Part shown: in pieces, positions 47,068 to 56,703 of the stretch | How the letters are laid out: each line of letters begins with the position of its first letter | Position numbering within the stretch: the stretch's first letter is position 1 | Origin: Streptococcus thermophilus | Lineage (GTDB): Bacteria > Bacillota > Bacilli > Lactobacillales > Streptococcaceae | NCBI RefSeq assembly: GCF_010120595.1 | Contig: NZ_CP038020.1 | Location: 1,488,001-1,552,000, forward strand | DNA length: 64,000 nt | Direction: 5' to 3' | Translations under genes and position numbers: made by a program | Notes under the pieces: generated by a model | What the model was told of the DNA's origin: nothing | The model's database searches: none | The model's input: the letters and a program-made list of their open reading frames with translations, nothing else

Positions 47068-48314
47068 AATCTTTCTTTCCATTTATTGTTTATCATCCTT
47101 GATAGGATACTTGCTAGTATAAGTGGGAATACGATAACTCCTCCTATACCTGTAAAACCAACAACCAAGGCTATTCCTGTTAGGGGGGGATCAAGCATTG
47201 TCCCTAAAAATACGGTTGCCCCTAGTAACATTCCTAAACTAAGACTATGAGAAAATCCAAAATTTCCAAGAAGCACCGTTATCAGATAACCCGTACCTAC
47301 ACCTATAGCAAACGATGGCATCAGAGTTCCACCATAAGCACCACTCCTTAAAAGTAGACAGACTAATAGACATTTGATGATGAGAATGACAAGAAGATAT
47401 GCTGAAGAGTTTCCAGAAAAAATCCATTGAGCTAAAACCTGTCCGTTTCCCATAAAAATTGGAAGGTAAGCTGACAGTCCACCAAGAATCATAAAGGTAA
47501 AGGACAACGTCCAAAGAATTTCTTTACCTGTAATATGATGTTTACTGGCCTTCTTTGCAAAATATCCAAATATTATGGCAAGTGCTGTTACAAATAATGC
47601 TAAGATGATTGCCTGTATAAAACTGGAAGAATCAATAGTCACTTTATCTATTATATATAAAGCGTGTCCACCAACAATTGGTTTGGTACAATAAGCAGAT
47701 ACATAAGTGGTCGCAAGAATAATAATGATATTCTTTAGTTTCTAACAGACTCCTAAGGTTTACAAAACAAACAAAGCACTAGCAAAAGGCACTTGGTAAA
47801 CAGATGCTAGCCCTGAGCCAGCACCACAAGCAATTAATAATTGTCTATCGGAAATGAATAAATGCAATCCTTTAGAAAGACTCCCACCAAAGAGAGCACC
47901 CAATTCTCGAGGTGCTCCTTCTTTGCCTATTGAGGCTCCAGCAGCAACGATTGCCACCTGGACTAATGCATGTAGAAGACTGACCTAGAGGAAATTTAGG
48001 TTCCTTTTACCAACGAGTTTCTTAGCTTTGCTAATGGAAAGTAAGGTGACACGTCATTGAAGAAAATACCAAAATAAACTAGATAAAATCCCAACAACAA
48101 GTAAGACTGAGAGTCTTCGAAAAGCACTCACTGATTGAAACTGTAACTAGAGGTTCCCTTTATCTTTACCAAACACAATAACTTGTATAAATTCTAGAAG
48201 GTAGTGGCAAAAAATTCCAATAAAACCTGAAGCAATCCCAGTTCCAATAACGGCTAAACTCAGCTTAAGGGATTTTGGTAACAACCTTAAACGTTTCCTT
48301 ACCTGAGAAATCAT
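47064..48314 (-). pseudogene. ClC-type chloride channel/antiporter with five in-frame stops
   Basis: The whole gene (417 codons) stays in a single frame from the ATG at 48314 to the TGA at 47064, but five stops interrupt it: TAG near 48148, TGA near 48070, TAG near 47983, TAA near 47758 and TAG near 47740. Family motifs: GKEGAPRELGALFGG (selectivity/gate Glu region), AGSGLASVYQVPFASALFVL (where Glu became TAA) and GGTLMPSFAIGVGTGY. It begins 4 bp after the punA stop, inside the nucleoside operon. No frameshift was found. Confidence 0.85.
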
Positions 48315-48317
48315 TTC

Positions 48318-49127
48318 TTAGAGTTTCGACAAAATAGCTTTAAGCAATCCTTTGAAGTCTCCCTTAATGCGTTCAGTTACTTCTACAACTTCTTCGTGGT
48401 TCAATTCTTCTTGCAAACCAGCTGCAAAGTTAGAGATACATGAAATACCCAGAACTTTCAAGTCAGAATGTGCTGCGACGATAACCTCAGGAACTGTTGA
48501 CATACCAACAGCATCTGCCCCCAATGACTTGAAGGCACGAATTTCAGCAGGAGTTTCATAAGTTGGACCAGTTACTCCAAGATAAACCCCTTCTTCCAAC
48601 TTGATTCCAAGTTTATCAGCCACTTTATGAGCAATTTCGCGGTAGGCTGGAGTGTAAGCTTTAGACATATCTGGGAAACGTGGGCCAAAGTCATCCAAGT
48701 TTTTACCGATCAATGGGTTCTGACCAGTCATATTGATATGGTCAGTAATAGCCATCAAAGTACCAGGACCGAAGCCAATACCACCAGCAGCATTAGTTAC
48801 AATAACACCTTCACAACCAAGAGCTTTCATAACACGTACAGGGAAAGTTACCACTTCAAGAGGATTTCCTTCATAAAAATGGAAACGTCCTTGAAGAGCC
48901 AATACCTTACGTCCAGACAAAGTACCATATACAAGTTTACCTGCATGACCGACTACTGTTGATTTCCCCCAGTTTGGAATATCTGCGTAATCGATTACAA
49001 TAGCATCTTGGATCTCATCAGCCAATTCTCCAAGTCCAGAACCCAAAATCAAACCAAACTCAGGTTTTTCAATTCCTTTGCTTTCCAAAAAGGTTTGCGT
49101 AACTCTAATTTTTTCAAGTAGTGACAT
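48318..49127 (-). CDS. punA: Purine-nucleoside phosphorylase, PunA (trimeric) type
   Basis: A 269-residue trimeric PNP: FGLILGSGLGELADEI (phosphate Ser), VVGHAGKLVYGTLSGRKVLALQGRFHFYEG (phosphate His/Arg), VIVTNAAGGIGFGPGTLM, GPTYETPAEIRAF and ADAVGMSTVPEVIVAAHSDLKVLGIS with the base/ribose residues. It cleaves guanosine/inosine-type nucleosides, complementing DeoD. Downstream of deoB; the DUF1697 remnant lies between them. Intact. Confidence 0.95.
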   Translation of the reverse strand: MSLLEKIRVTQTFLESKGIEKPEFGLILGSGLGELADEIQDAIVIDYADIPNWGKSTVVGHAGKLVYGTLSGRKVLALQGRFHFYEGNPLEVVTFPVRVMKALGCEGVIVTNAAGGIGFGPGTLMAITDHINMTGQNPLIGKNLDDFGPRFPDMSKAYTPAYREIAHKVADKLGIKLEEGVYLGVTGPTYETPAEIRAFKSLGADAVGMSTVPEVIVAAHSDLKVLGISCISNFAAGLQEELNHEEVVEVTERIKGDFKGLLKAILSKL

Positions 49128-49147
49128 TCTAAATCTCCTTTAGTTCC

Positions 49148-49655
49148 TTATTTTTTCAAACAATGACCAATGTTTGAAAAAGTTCTTGCATTTCGAATCG
49201 TAATATAAGAATAAAATGATGACTTTAATAGATTTTTATGATAAACCGTTTGATTGTAGCTTGTCTTATCATGTTTCCCCCAGTAGACTCCTAATTCCCC
49301 AAAATGAAGAGTCTCATCTGCCAAATCAAAAGAATTTATTACTCTCTTCAATTCATCCTTGTCTAATTGAACTGTATAAAAGAGGACATCTTTTCTGTAC
49401 AAATCATTTTCCTACCATTTCGGTAGATATTTACACTCATTTTGGTATTCCTCTAGTGTAAAAAGGGAAAAGACATTAATAAAGGCGTAAGACTTATTCA
49501 GAAATTCTTCTATGGCTAAAAGTAATTCTTCTATTAATAAAGGAAGAAACATTCTTAAAACCTAGTTTCTCAAGGTCATGGCAGAATTTTTCCATGACTA
49601 CCCTATTACGACCGCCGACATTTATCCCACGAACCAGAAAAGTACAACGTTTCAT
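49148..49655 (-). pseudogene. DUF1697 protein remnant
   Basis: From ATG 49655 it reads KRCTFLVRGINVGGRNRVVM, the DUF1697 signature, then frame is lost near 49530 after GFKNVSSFIN. The C-terminal part (49402-49148) keeps YRKDVLFYTVQLDKDEL and ITIRNARTF, the conserved end of the family. Its ATG lies 1 bp behind the deoB stop, so it was coupled to deoB. Function of the family unknown. Confidence 0.75.
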
Positions 49656-49656
49656 T

Positions 49657-50868
49657 TTAGACAAGTTTATCCAAGAAACTTTCACCAATCATCGCTTTCT
49701 CAACACCGAAGTTATCCGCAATTGTTGCTGAGATATCAGCGAAATGTCCAACTGGAATCAAGCCACTACATTTGAAGGAAGGGCTGTAAGCCAAGAATGG
49801 GATGTATTCACGAGTATGGTCTGTACCAGCATAAGTTGGGTCATTACCATGGTCTGCAGTGATCATCAAGAGATCATCTTCTTTCATTGCAGCGATAATT
49901 TCAGGCAAGCGCTCGTCAAATTCATGCAAGCAATCGCGGTAGCCCTGTGGATTACGACGATGTCCGTAAAGGGCATCAAAGTCTACCAAGTTTGTGAAAG
50001 AGAAACCATGTTTAAAGTCTTCTGATGTCATAGCCTTAATCAAATTGTCCACACCGTGGTTATTTGATTTGTTATGACCCATATCGTGGTTGATACCTTC
50101 ACCATTGAAGATATCACTAATCTTACCAACTGAGTAAGTGTCAATTCCTGCTTCGTTCAATTTGTCCAAAACAGTTGGAGCAAATGGTGAAATAGCCAAG
50201 TCACGACGGTTAGATGTACGAGTAAAGTTCCCAGGCTCACCAACGTAAGGACGAGCAATGATACGACCAAGAAGAGCTGGACGTTCCAAAGTGATAGAAC
50301 GAGCAAATTCACAAATACGATACAATTCTTCAACAGGAATAATATCTTCGTGAGCTGCGATTTGAAGAACCGGGTCAGCTGATGTATAAATAATTAACTC
50401 ACCAGTTTCCATTTGGCGTGGTCCGAAGTCATCGATAACTGCTGTACCAGAATAAGGTCTATTGGATTCACGAATAACCTTACGTCCTGAGAATTCTTCA
50501 ATTTGAGTAAGAATTTCCTCTGGGAATCCATTCCAGAAAGTATCAAAAGGTTCTGTAATATTAAGTCCCATGATTTCCCAGTGACCTGTCATGGTATCTT
50601 TTCCAAGAGAGACTTCTTCTAACTTAGTTGCGTAACCAGTTGGATTGCTTTCAGCTGGAACAGTTTTCAAGGGTTGTTCGCGAGGAATATTTCCAAGACC
50701 AAGTTTAGCCATGTTTGGCACATTCAAACCAACAGTTTTAGAAATATGTCCAAGGGTATCTGAAGCTCCGTCAGGAACACCAGCATTGACAAAATTATTA
50801 GCATCTGGAGCTGCACCAATACCTACTGAATCAAGAACGATTAAATGCATTCGATTAAATTTGGACAT
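49657..50868 (-). CDS. deoB: Phosphopentomutase
   Basis: A 403-residue alkaline-phosphatase-superfamily enzyme that converts (deoxy)ribose-1-P to the 5-P form. It has [20 protein letters not shown] (metal Asp), [15 protein letters not shown] (phosphorylated Thr), and the C-terminal metal site [23 protein letters not shown]. It joins the products of PunA and DeoD to the pentose phosphate pathway, with rpiA upstream. A short GAAAGGAAAGAGG-type leader precedes it. Intact, normal length. Confidence 0.96.
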   Translation of the reverse strand: MSKFNRMHLIVLDSVGIGAAPDANNFVNAGVPDGASDTLGHISKTVGLNVPNMAKLGLGNIPREQPLKTVPAESNPTGYATKLEEVSLGKDTMTGHWEIMGLNITEPFDTFWNGFPEEILTQIEEFSGRKVIRESNRPYSGTAVIDDFGPRQMETGELIIYTSADPVLQIAAHEDIIPVEELYRICEFARSITLERPALLGRIIARPYVGEPGNFTRTSNRRDLAISPFAPTVLDKLNEAGIDTYSVGKISDIFNGEGINHDMGHNKSNNHGVDNLIKAMTSEDFKHGFSFTNLVDFDALYGHRRNPQGYRDCLHEFDERLPEIIAAMKEDDLLMITADHGNDPTYAGTDHTREYIPFLAYSPSFKCSGLIPVGHFADISATIADNFGVEKAMIGESFLDKLV

Positions 50869-50993
50869 AACAACACCACAAAGAGCTAAAATCTTTCGAA
50901 ATTACCTCTTTCCTTTCTATATAATTATCTAGTGATAACATCACTATTAGGTTACTTTATTCATTTACAATTTAAAAGAAAAATTAAACAGGA

Positions 50994-51674
50994 CTAATCC
51001 TTAACCTCAACAATCTTAACACCATCTTTTCCAGCGACGATAACCTTATTAACCATTCCATTGAATAAGCCATGTTCAACAACACCAGTCATAGCTTTTA
51101 GTTCGTCACCTAAAGCAACTGGGTTATTAATTTTGCCGAGATCCAAATCAATAATAAAGTTCTTCATATCTGTAACAAAGCGATCACCTTGTTCAGTTAC
51201 TCGGAATGATGGCTTATAGCCCTTAGATTCAAAGTCGAGATACAAGCGATCAGCGCCATATTGAACAACTTCGACTGGTAATTTAAAAGCACCAAGTTGA
51301 TCAACCATCTTAGACTCATCAACTACCCAGATGTACTTTTTCGTAGGTGTGGCAACGATTTTTTCCATCAAGAGGGCACCACCGCCACCTTTAATGCCGT
51401 TGAGTTGAGGATCTACTTCGTCGGCGCCATCAACGGTAACATCAATACTATCAATATCATCCACTGATTTCAAAGGAATACCTAGACCTTCAGCTTGCTT
51501 CGTTGTTTGACTAGACGTCGTTACACCTACTACACTGAGACCTTCCTCCTTTATTCGACGACCAATCTCCTCTACAAAGAAATAAGCTGTTGAGCCAGTA
51601 CCTAGTCCAACAACCATGCCATCTTCAACAAATCCAGCAGCGTATACACCGGCGAGCTTTTTTAATTCATCCAT
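50994..51674 (-). CDS. rpiA: Ribose-5-phosphate isomerase A
   Basis: A 226-residue Rpi[31 protein letters not shown] (phosphate loop GTGST), [26 protein letters not shown] (catalytic Asp/Lys region) and [17 protein letters not shown] end (here [14 protein letters not shown]). I use the ATG at 51674 (MDELKKLAG) because AAGGAA lies 8 bp upstream; an in-frame ATG 12 codons earlier lacks a site. First gene of the nucleoside series. Intact. Confidence 0.95.
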   Translation of the reverse strand: MDELKKLAGVYAAGFVEDGMVVGLGTGSTAYFFVEEIGRRIKEEGLSVVGVTTSSQTTKQAEGLGIPLKSVDDIDSIDVTVDGADEVDPQLNGIKGGGGALLMEKIVATPTKKYIWVVDESKMVDQLGAFKLPVEVVQYGADRLYLDFESKGYKPSFRVTEQGDRFVTDMKNFIIDLDLGKINNPVALGDELKAMTGVVEHGLFNGMVNKVIVAGKDGVKIVEVKD

Positions 51675-51842
51675 GCAGATTTCCTTACATCTTTCTATAT
51701 AGTCAGTCAAATTTATTATAACATGAGTGTTCTTTAAATTGCAACGATAAGTATGAAAAGGCTATCAAAAACTTTAAAACAATAAAACTAGACCCTAAAA
51801 TTAGAATCAAATTTGAAGGTAGAAATAATATAGTAGCATCAC

Positions 51843-53335
51843 TTAGTCTTCTTTACGATGCTTGAAGAATACTACGAAAGCTGAAAAAATCATCGAAATA
51901 AATCAAAGTAATTCTGCATTTCTTGTGTGCTCACCAGTTTGTGGCAACTCAGCTTGAGGAACTTCAGTATCTGGAGTCGGTGGTGTAGGTGGTAAAAAAT
52001 GATACCCTCTCAATAACATAATTCTTATGCCATACAACAGTTAGTTTTTCTGGTGTTTTTGGTTCAACCGGTCTAGCTGGAACTTCAACCACTTTTGGTG
52101 TTGGAGTAGTTAGGTCCGTACCTACTGCAACAACCCATTTGCCATCATTTGATGAAAGGCTCAAAATCTCATAACAGTTAATCACATGCTTAATTAAATG
52201 CATATCCGTATATTCACGCATGCTTGACTGATTCAAATTACATAGGTGACAACAAATTTGTCACCTATGTAATTTGAAAGAATTCAGTCTCATTATTAGA
52301 CTAAAGACTGGTTGCTACAATATCAGAAGCCCCACCTTCACGTTGAAAGGTCAAATTTTGAACAGTTTCTACATCTTTTAGATCTTGGAAACCATTATCA
52401 TTCATGTACTTATCATAAGCTTCTTTAGCGTATTGCTCTAGGTCTATATTGTATTTCATAAGATAAACTTCATACTGAGCTTTAGCATCGTCTTCTTCAT
52501 CCTTAATATCAAAAGCTTGTCATAGGCTACTTTATCTTTATCATACTGTACTTTCTTAGCTTAGTTTTATTGTAAATCTTTATCGTATTGCACTCTAGAT
52601 ATATTATAAACAGATATTTCTGCATAATACTTACCTTTAGTTTCAGCCGTCGTCTTATCTGCTGATGCTTTTTCGAATACTTTAGAACCATAAGTCAATA
52701 TTTGATTATTACATTCTTACAATACTGCATCATAAGTTTTTTTATCAGCTTGATATTTAGCTATATCTTTTTCATAGTAGCTTAATCAGTATCATACTAT
52801 GCTTTAGAAGCAGAGTTTACTGTATCCGCTGCTGCTTTTCAGCCACTTTAGCATCATACTTAGCCTTTGCTTTATCATACTCAGCTAAATCTTTTTTTGT
52901 GGTCTTCTTTTACTTTCTGTTAATCATAACCAACTGTATTAATCTCTTTTGATTGTGCATGATTGTCAGCAATAGCACTCTCTAAAGATGTATGTGATTG
53001 AAATGTAGTTTCTTCGACTTCTACCCTTTTTTTATCGCAGAGGCTTTAGCATCTTCAAAAATATCAGTTGTAACAACACTTGTTGGGAAAGTGATATTTC
53101 CGTCTTCTTTGACAGAAACAACTTGCTTCTCTGAATGATTAACAGTTGATGAATTGACAGCGGTATCTGTTAGCACAGAAACACTGAGTGGCGTATCAGT
53201 GACAGCTGAAGTTGAAACCTTAAAATGCTGTACACCAACCGCTTCCATCACAAGAATGGTTGTACCCAAAAGAACATAGGCATCCCCAAAGCTATACTTT
53301 CTGATTGAAAAACATTGCAAATCTCTTCTTCCCAT
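51843..53335 (-). pseudogene. Ruined antigen I/II-like wall-anchored adhesin
   Basis: The N-terminus (ATG 53335) has a YSIRK-type signal, CFSIRKYSFGDAYVLLGTTILV, followed by SVSVLTDTAVNSS. The middle (53010-52300) shows many short pieces of an Ala/Lys/Tyr-Asp-rich helical repeat (EKAKYD-like) in changing frames. The C-terminal part (52236-51964) reads KWVVAVGTDLTTPTPKVVEVPARPVEPKTPE, like the Pro-rich end of antigen I/II proteins, then the sorting signal LPQTG (about 51925), hydrophobic stretch and KHRKED end at 51843. At about 490 codons it is much shorter than intact family members (over 1,300), so large internal deletions occurred. A 21-bp perfect inverted repeat lies at the joint (52232-52278). 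Confidence 0.75.
52232..52278. repeat. 21-bp perfect inverted repeat with 5-nt loop
   Basis: Arms 52232-52252 and 52258-52278 are exact complements around CAAAT. No T-run follows on either strand, so it does not look like a terminator. It lies between the Pro-rich C-terminal piece and the scrambled repeat region of the adhesin remnant, i.e. at a likely deletion joint. Confidence 0.9.
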
Positions 53336-53692
53336 ATCACAAATTTTCTTAACAACTAAAGCCTAACACCGTTAAATTTTCTGCCAATAGTAATTGTATT
53401 AATGTTTTCGAAATTTTTCATTTGTCATCTTGTTTCTAATCATAGTATAATAATTTATTTAGTCTAAAAATAGCTATTTTAATTTTATATGTTACCCCTC
53501 TTAAAATTAGAAATAGATTGCAATGAATAAGTTTAGACTTAAGATATTGTTAATTGTATTTTTCAAAAGATTTTGTTATAACATCAAAAAAGCCCCAAAG
53601 GGCAAAAATCTTAACAATATTCGAGTATCCCCATGGTTCCTCATTGACCTATTACGAATCACTAGTGACTATTCAAGGTCAAATATCTGAAT
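53336..53692. other. Intergenic region between adhesin remnant and uracil-DNA glycosylase gene
   Basis: About 355 bp, AT-rich, with the terminator at 53584-53608. No gene with a ribosome site or family motif was found in it. Confidence 0.6.
53584..53603 (-). terminator. Terminator of the uracil-DNA glycosylase family gene
   Basis: On the minus strand GCCC-TTTG-GGGC followed by TTTTTT. Short but GC-rich stem; about 90 bp after the stop codon. Confidence 0.65.
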
Positions 53693-54277
53693 TCATTGAC
53701 TCAAGATTTTTTGAACCAATTCTTTTAAATCTGGAAGCACTTCTTTCATAAACCATGGATTTTTCGCTTGCCAGATATTATTTCGTGGTGACGGATGCAC
53801 TAAAGGAAAATAGTCTGGAAGATAATCTCTGTAATGTTTAACTGTATCTGTTAATTTAGTTGATGATTTTTGATGCAAATAGTAATGCTGAGCATAGTTT
53901 CCCACAAGTATAGTTAATTGAATATTTGGAGCTAAATCTAGAACTCTCTCATGCCATTTATCAGCAAAACCTTTGCGGGGCCCTAAATCTCCAGATTTTC
54001 CCTGCCCCGGGAAATAAAAATCCATTGGTACAATGGCAAACAGACCTGATTCATAAAATTCTTCTCGCGACACACCCATCCAATCCCGTAGATTATCTCC
54101 ACTAGGGTCATTCCAGTAAAGTCCAGACTCTTGAGCTCGGATACCAGGAGCTTGTCCTACGATATTAATCCTCGCAGTTTTTGGAATACTAAACAAGGGT
54201 TTGATACCTTGTTCAGTATACGTTTTATTTTGTTCGTCAGCCATAATAGCTTGTGTCAATTCTTCAAGTGTTTCCAT
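53693..54277 (-). CDS. Uracil-DNA glycosylase family protein (non-Ung)
   Basis: A 194-residue member of the UDG superfamily: INIVGQAPGIRAQESGLYWNDPSGDNLRDWMGV (GQAPG replaces the GQDPY of Ung), FPGQGKSGDLGPRKGFADKW, and LVHPSPRNNIW. It resembles the YqfM/Udg-like family of unknown in vivo role, found beside Ung in many Firmicutes. I choose the ATG at 54277 (METLEELTQ) since GGAG lies 7 bp upstream; the longer frame starts inside the pepV terminator. Directly downstream of that terminator, so read-through could feed it. Intact. Confidence 0.82.
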   Translation of the reverse strand: METLEELTQAIMADEQNKTYTEQGIKPLFSIPKTARINIVGQAPGIRAQESGLYWNDPSGDNLRDWMGVSREEFYESGLFAIVPMDFYFPGQGKSGDLGPRKGFADKWHERVLDLAPNIQLTILVGNYAQHYYLHQKSSTKLTDTVKHYRDYLPDYFPLVHPSPRNNIWQAKNPWFMKEVLPDLKELVQKILSQ

Positions 54278-54287
54278 ATTTTTCTCC

Positions 54288-54317
54288 AAAAAAAGAGACA
54301 AAATGTCTCTTTTTTTA
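54288..54317 (-). terminator. Terminator of pepV
   Basis: AGAGACA, loop of 3, TGTCTCT, flanked by A6 and T7, so it works in either direction. It overlaps the pepV stop codon and ends 11 bp before the next start codon. Confidence 0.85.
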
Positions 54318-55721
54318 TTTGATCAACTCATAGATAGCTTCTGCATAAATGGCAGCTGCACGGTATAAGTCCTCAACTTCAGTAAATTCATTTGCTTGGT
54401 GCATGGTATTGACATAACCAGGGAACATAGCACCATAAGCAACACCACGTTTAAGGAGACGTCCAAAGGTCCCACCACCAATGATTTGTTCATGACCTTT
54501 AAGACCTGTCTGTTTCTCATAAACCGAAAGAAGTGTCTGTACCATAGGATCACTAACTGGTACGTAATGCGGCACATGGCCATGTTCTGAAAGACTGACC
54601 GCCTTAGGTCCTTCAAGTTTTTCAAGGCCAGCCTTAATACCATCTACATTAACCCCTTGAGGGTAGCGGAAGTTCAAAGCAATGGTATTATCTTCAGATT
54701 CCTTGTTAAAGGTAAAGACACCTGCATTCATAGTTAACTCACCCATTTTAGAATCTGTATAGGCAAGACCTGTCTTTTCAGAAAAGAAATCTTGATGAAG
54801 TGTTTCAGCAACTAAATCCAAATAAGTCTTAGCATTAGCTTTGAAGTCAAATTGGCTAAGGAAGAGTGCTAAGTATGTTGCCCCATTGATACCATTTTGA
54901 GGCATCATACCATGAGCTGATTTACCATGAATAGTCACATGGAAAACACCTGCTTCTTCAGTCACTTGACCGGTTACTGCTTGATCAGCAACAAAGTCAT
55001 TAAGTTTAGACTCAAGTTCCTGTAAAGTGATAGGTGCCGTAAACTCTGCACTTGCAGATTCAGGGACCATATTTTCACGCAAGCCACCATTAAAGCTTAC
55101 GAGGCTAAAGTCACCATCGTTTTGTCCTTCAAAATGAAGATAGGCAGTAATATTTCCTTTTTCCCCATTGATAATTGGAAATTCTGCATCAGGAGAAAAG
55201 CCAAAATCAGGATCTTTCAATCCATTATGAGCGAAGTAATAATCCATATCACCCCAACCAGATTCTTCATCTGTACCAACAATAAAGCGAACACGCTTAG
55301 ATACTGGAAGCTCAAGCTCTTTGATAATTTTCAAAGCATAATAACAAGCTATTGTTGGCCCTTTATCATCTGATGAACCACGAGCATAAAGCTTTCCTTC
55401 TTTGATTACTGGTTCATAAGGATCAGTGTCCCATCCGCTACCCGCTGGAACCACATCCAAGTGTGCAAAAATACCCAAGACTTCATCACCTTGACCAAAT
55501 TCAAAGTCACCAGCGTAATTATCAATATTACGAGTCTTATAACCATCACGTTCAGCTAAAGCAAGAAAATGTTCTAGAGCTTTCACTGGACCAGGACCAA
55601 ATGGGTGCTTTTCATCAGCCTTACTATCATCACGTTCTGAATTAATACGCAAAAGACCAAAAAGGTCCTCCATCAAAGCTTCTTTACGTTTATCAACTTC
55701 GGCGTGAAAATCAATTGTCAT
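54315..55721 (-). CDS. pepV: Dipeptidase PepV (M20 family)
   Basis: A 468-residue dinuclear zinc dipeptidase of the M20 family, used in milk-peptide breakdown. It has [10 protein letters not shown] (metal His and catalytic Asp), [20 protein letters not shown] (bridging Asp), [18 protein letters not shown] (catalytic Glu, metal Glu), [15 protein letters not shown] (metal Asp) and [22 protein letters not shown]...MHQANE (metal His). Full length and intact, own terminator. Cytoplasmic. Confidence 0.95.
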   Translation of the reverse strand: MTIDFHAEVDKRKEALMEDLFGLLRINSERDDSKADEKHPFGPGPVKALEHFLALAERDGYKTRNIDNYAGDFEFGQGDEVLGIFAHLDVVPAGSGWDTDPYEPVIKEGKLYARGSSDDKGPTIACYYALKIIKELELPVSKRVRFIVGTDEESGWGDMDYYFAHNGLKDPDFGFSPDAEFPIINGEKGNITAYLHFEGQNDGDFSLVSFNGGLRENMVPESASAEFTAPITLQELESKLNDFVADQAVTGQVTEEAGVFHVTIHGKSAHGMMPQNGINGATYLALFLSQFDFKANAKTYLDLVAETLHQDFFSEKTGLAYTDSKMGELTMNAGVFTFNKESEDNTIALNFRYPQGVNVDGIKAGLEKLEGPKAVSLSEHGHVPHYVPVSDPMVQTLLSVYEKQTGLKGHEQIIGGGTFGRLLKRGVAYGAMFPGYVNTMHQANEFTEVEDLYRAAAIYAEAIYELIK

Positions 55722-55916
55722 AGTTTACTCCTTACTGTCTCTAGTTAGCACTATTTTAGCATTTTTAGTAAGGGTTTTCAACTCTTTGAATATGCTAAAT
55801 TTAAAATGCAAACAGGTTTTTAAGATCATAAGGCACCTACTACTTTCAAATTAATTCATAGTCTAGCATTATTTCGAGAATTTCCAAAAACTTTAGAATC
55901 TTCTCTTAATTAGTGC

Positions 55917-55922
55917 TATAAT
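55917..55922 (+). promoter_or_regulatory. Extended -10 promoter of the tautomerase gene
   Basis: TAGTGCTATAAT: TATAAT with TG one base upstream, 28 bp before the start codon. The ribosome site AAGGAG follows. Confidence 0.7.
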
Positions 55923-55950
55923 AGGACTATCAAAACTAAGGAGATGCATT

Positions 55951-56136
55951 ATGCCATTTGTAAAAATTGATCTCTTTGAAGGTCGTTCAGAAGAACAAAA
56001 AATTGAACTTGCTCGCGAAGTTACTGAAGTTGTATCACGTGTTGCAAAAGCTCCCAAGGAAGCTATCCATGTTTTCATTAACGATATGCCAGAAGGGACT
56101 TACTACCCACATGGTGAAATGAAAAAGAAAAACTAA
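55951..56136 (+). CDS. 4-oxalocrotonate tautomerase-family enzyme
   Basis: A 61-residue tautomerase-fold protein. The catalytic N-terminal proline follows the initiator Met (MPFVKIDLFEGRSEEQK), and the family's Arg is in EGRSEEQ. Members catalyse keto-enol tautomerisation of small unsaturated acids; the substrate in streptococci is unknown. Own extended -10 promoter, AAGGAG ribosome site and own terminator: a monocistronic gene on the plus strand between minus-strand genes. Intact. Confidence 0.9.
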   Translation: MPFVKIDLFEGRSEEQKIELAREVTEVVSRVAKAPKEAIHVFINDMPEGTYYPHGEMKKKN

Positions 56137-56143
56137 TCATCAA

Positions 56144-56172
56144 GAAGCAGTCACATCTGTGGGCTGCTTTTT
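56144..56172 (+). terminator. Terminator of the tautomerase gene
   Basis: AAGCAG and CTGCTT form the outer stem, CACA/TGTG the inner stem; TTTTT follows. It also overlaps the 3' side of the converging GNAT remnant region. Confidence 0.75.
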
Positions 56173-56211
56173 GATATAAAAAATAAGTTGAATTCATCTT
56201 GTGAAAAACTA

Positions 56212-56684
56212 CTATTTTAGGATAGTTTTCATTTCTGTATATCTCGGTTTCGCTCCCAAATGCTCATAAAAATCTAGAGCACCTTGGTTATCATTCCATA
56301 CGTGAAGTGTTGCATTATAACATTCTTGCTCCGTAGCATAGTCCAAAGCAAATTGATAAAGCTTCTCTCCTAATTTTTGTCCACGAGCTTTTTCTTCAAC
56401 ACAAAGATCATCAATGAAGAGAGTTTAATAGGTTTTTGAGGACCATCATTTTCAGATACTTCTTTAATTATCAAGAAGAGATGACACAAGATCGTTCCAG
56501 CCTCATCTTCATAGACAAATAGAGGTTTATTTGCATCCCCTATTACTCCTTCTAACTCTTTATCCGTAAACTTACTTCCTTTTACTTTAAGGACATCAGG
56601 ACGAGCTTGATGATGAACGATTAGGATTTGCGCGAAAAGTTCCTGTAGTCTTGGAATATCTTCTACCTTTTCCAAACAAATCAT
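56212..56684 (-). pseudogene. GNAT-family N-acetyltransferase, frameshifted
   Basis: About 157 codons. The N-terminal two thirds (56684 to about 56425) have ELFAQILIVHHQARPDV and LFVYEDEAGTILCHLFLI. The frame then changes by one base near 56425-56435, and the end reads TLFIDDLCVEEKARGQKLGEKLYQFALDYA (motif A with the RGQKLG acetyl-CoA loop) and HVWNDNQGALDFYEHLGAK (motif B) to 56212. All GNAT motifs remain, so this is a recent lesion or a sequencing error. Substrate unknown. Confidence 0.8.
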
Positions 56685-56703
56685 ATTTAACTCCTTTTAA
56701 TCA

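Noticed and set aside
47064..48314. Stop-codon reassignment or readthrough as explanation for the ClC gene
   Set aside because: TAG, TGA and TAA all occur internally, and all three are used as normal stops elsewhere in the window.
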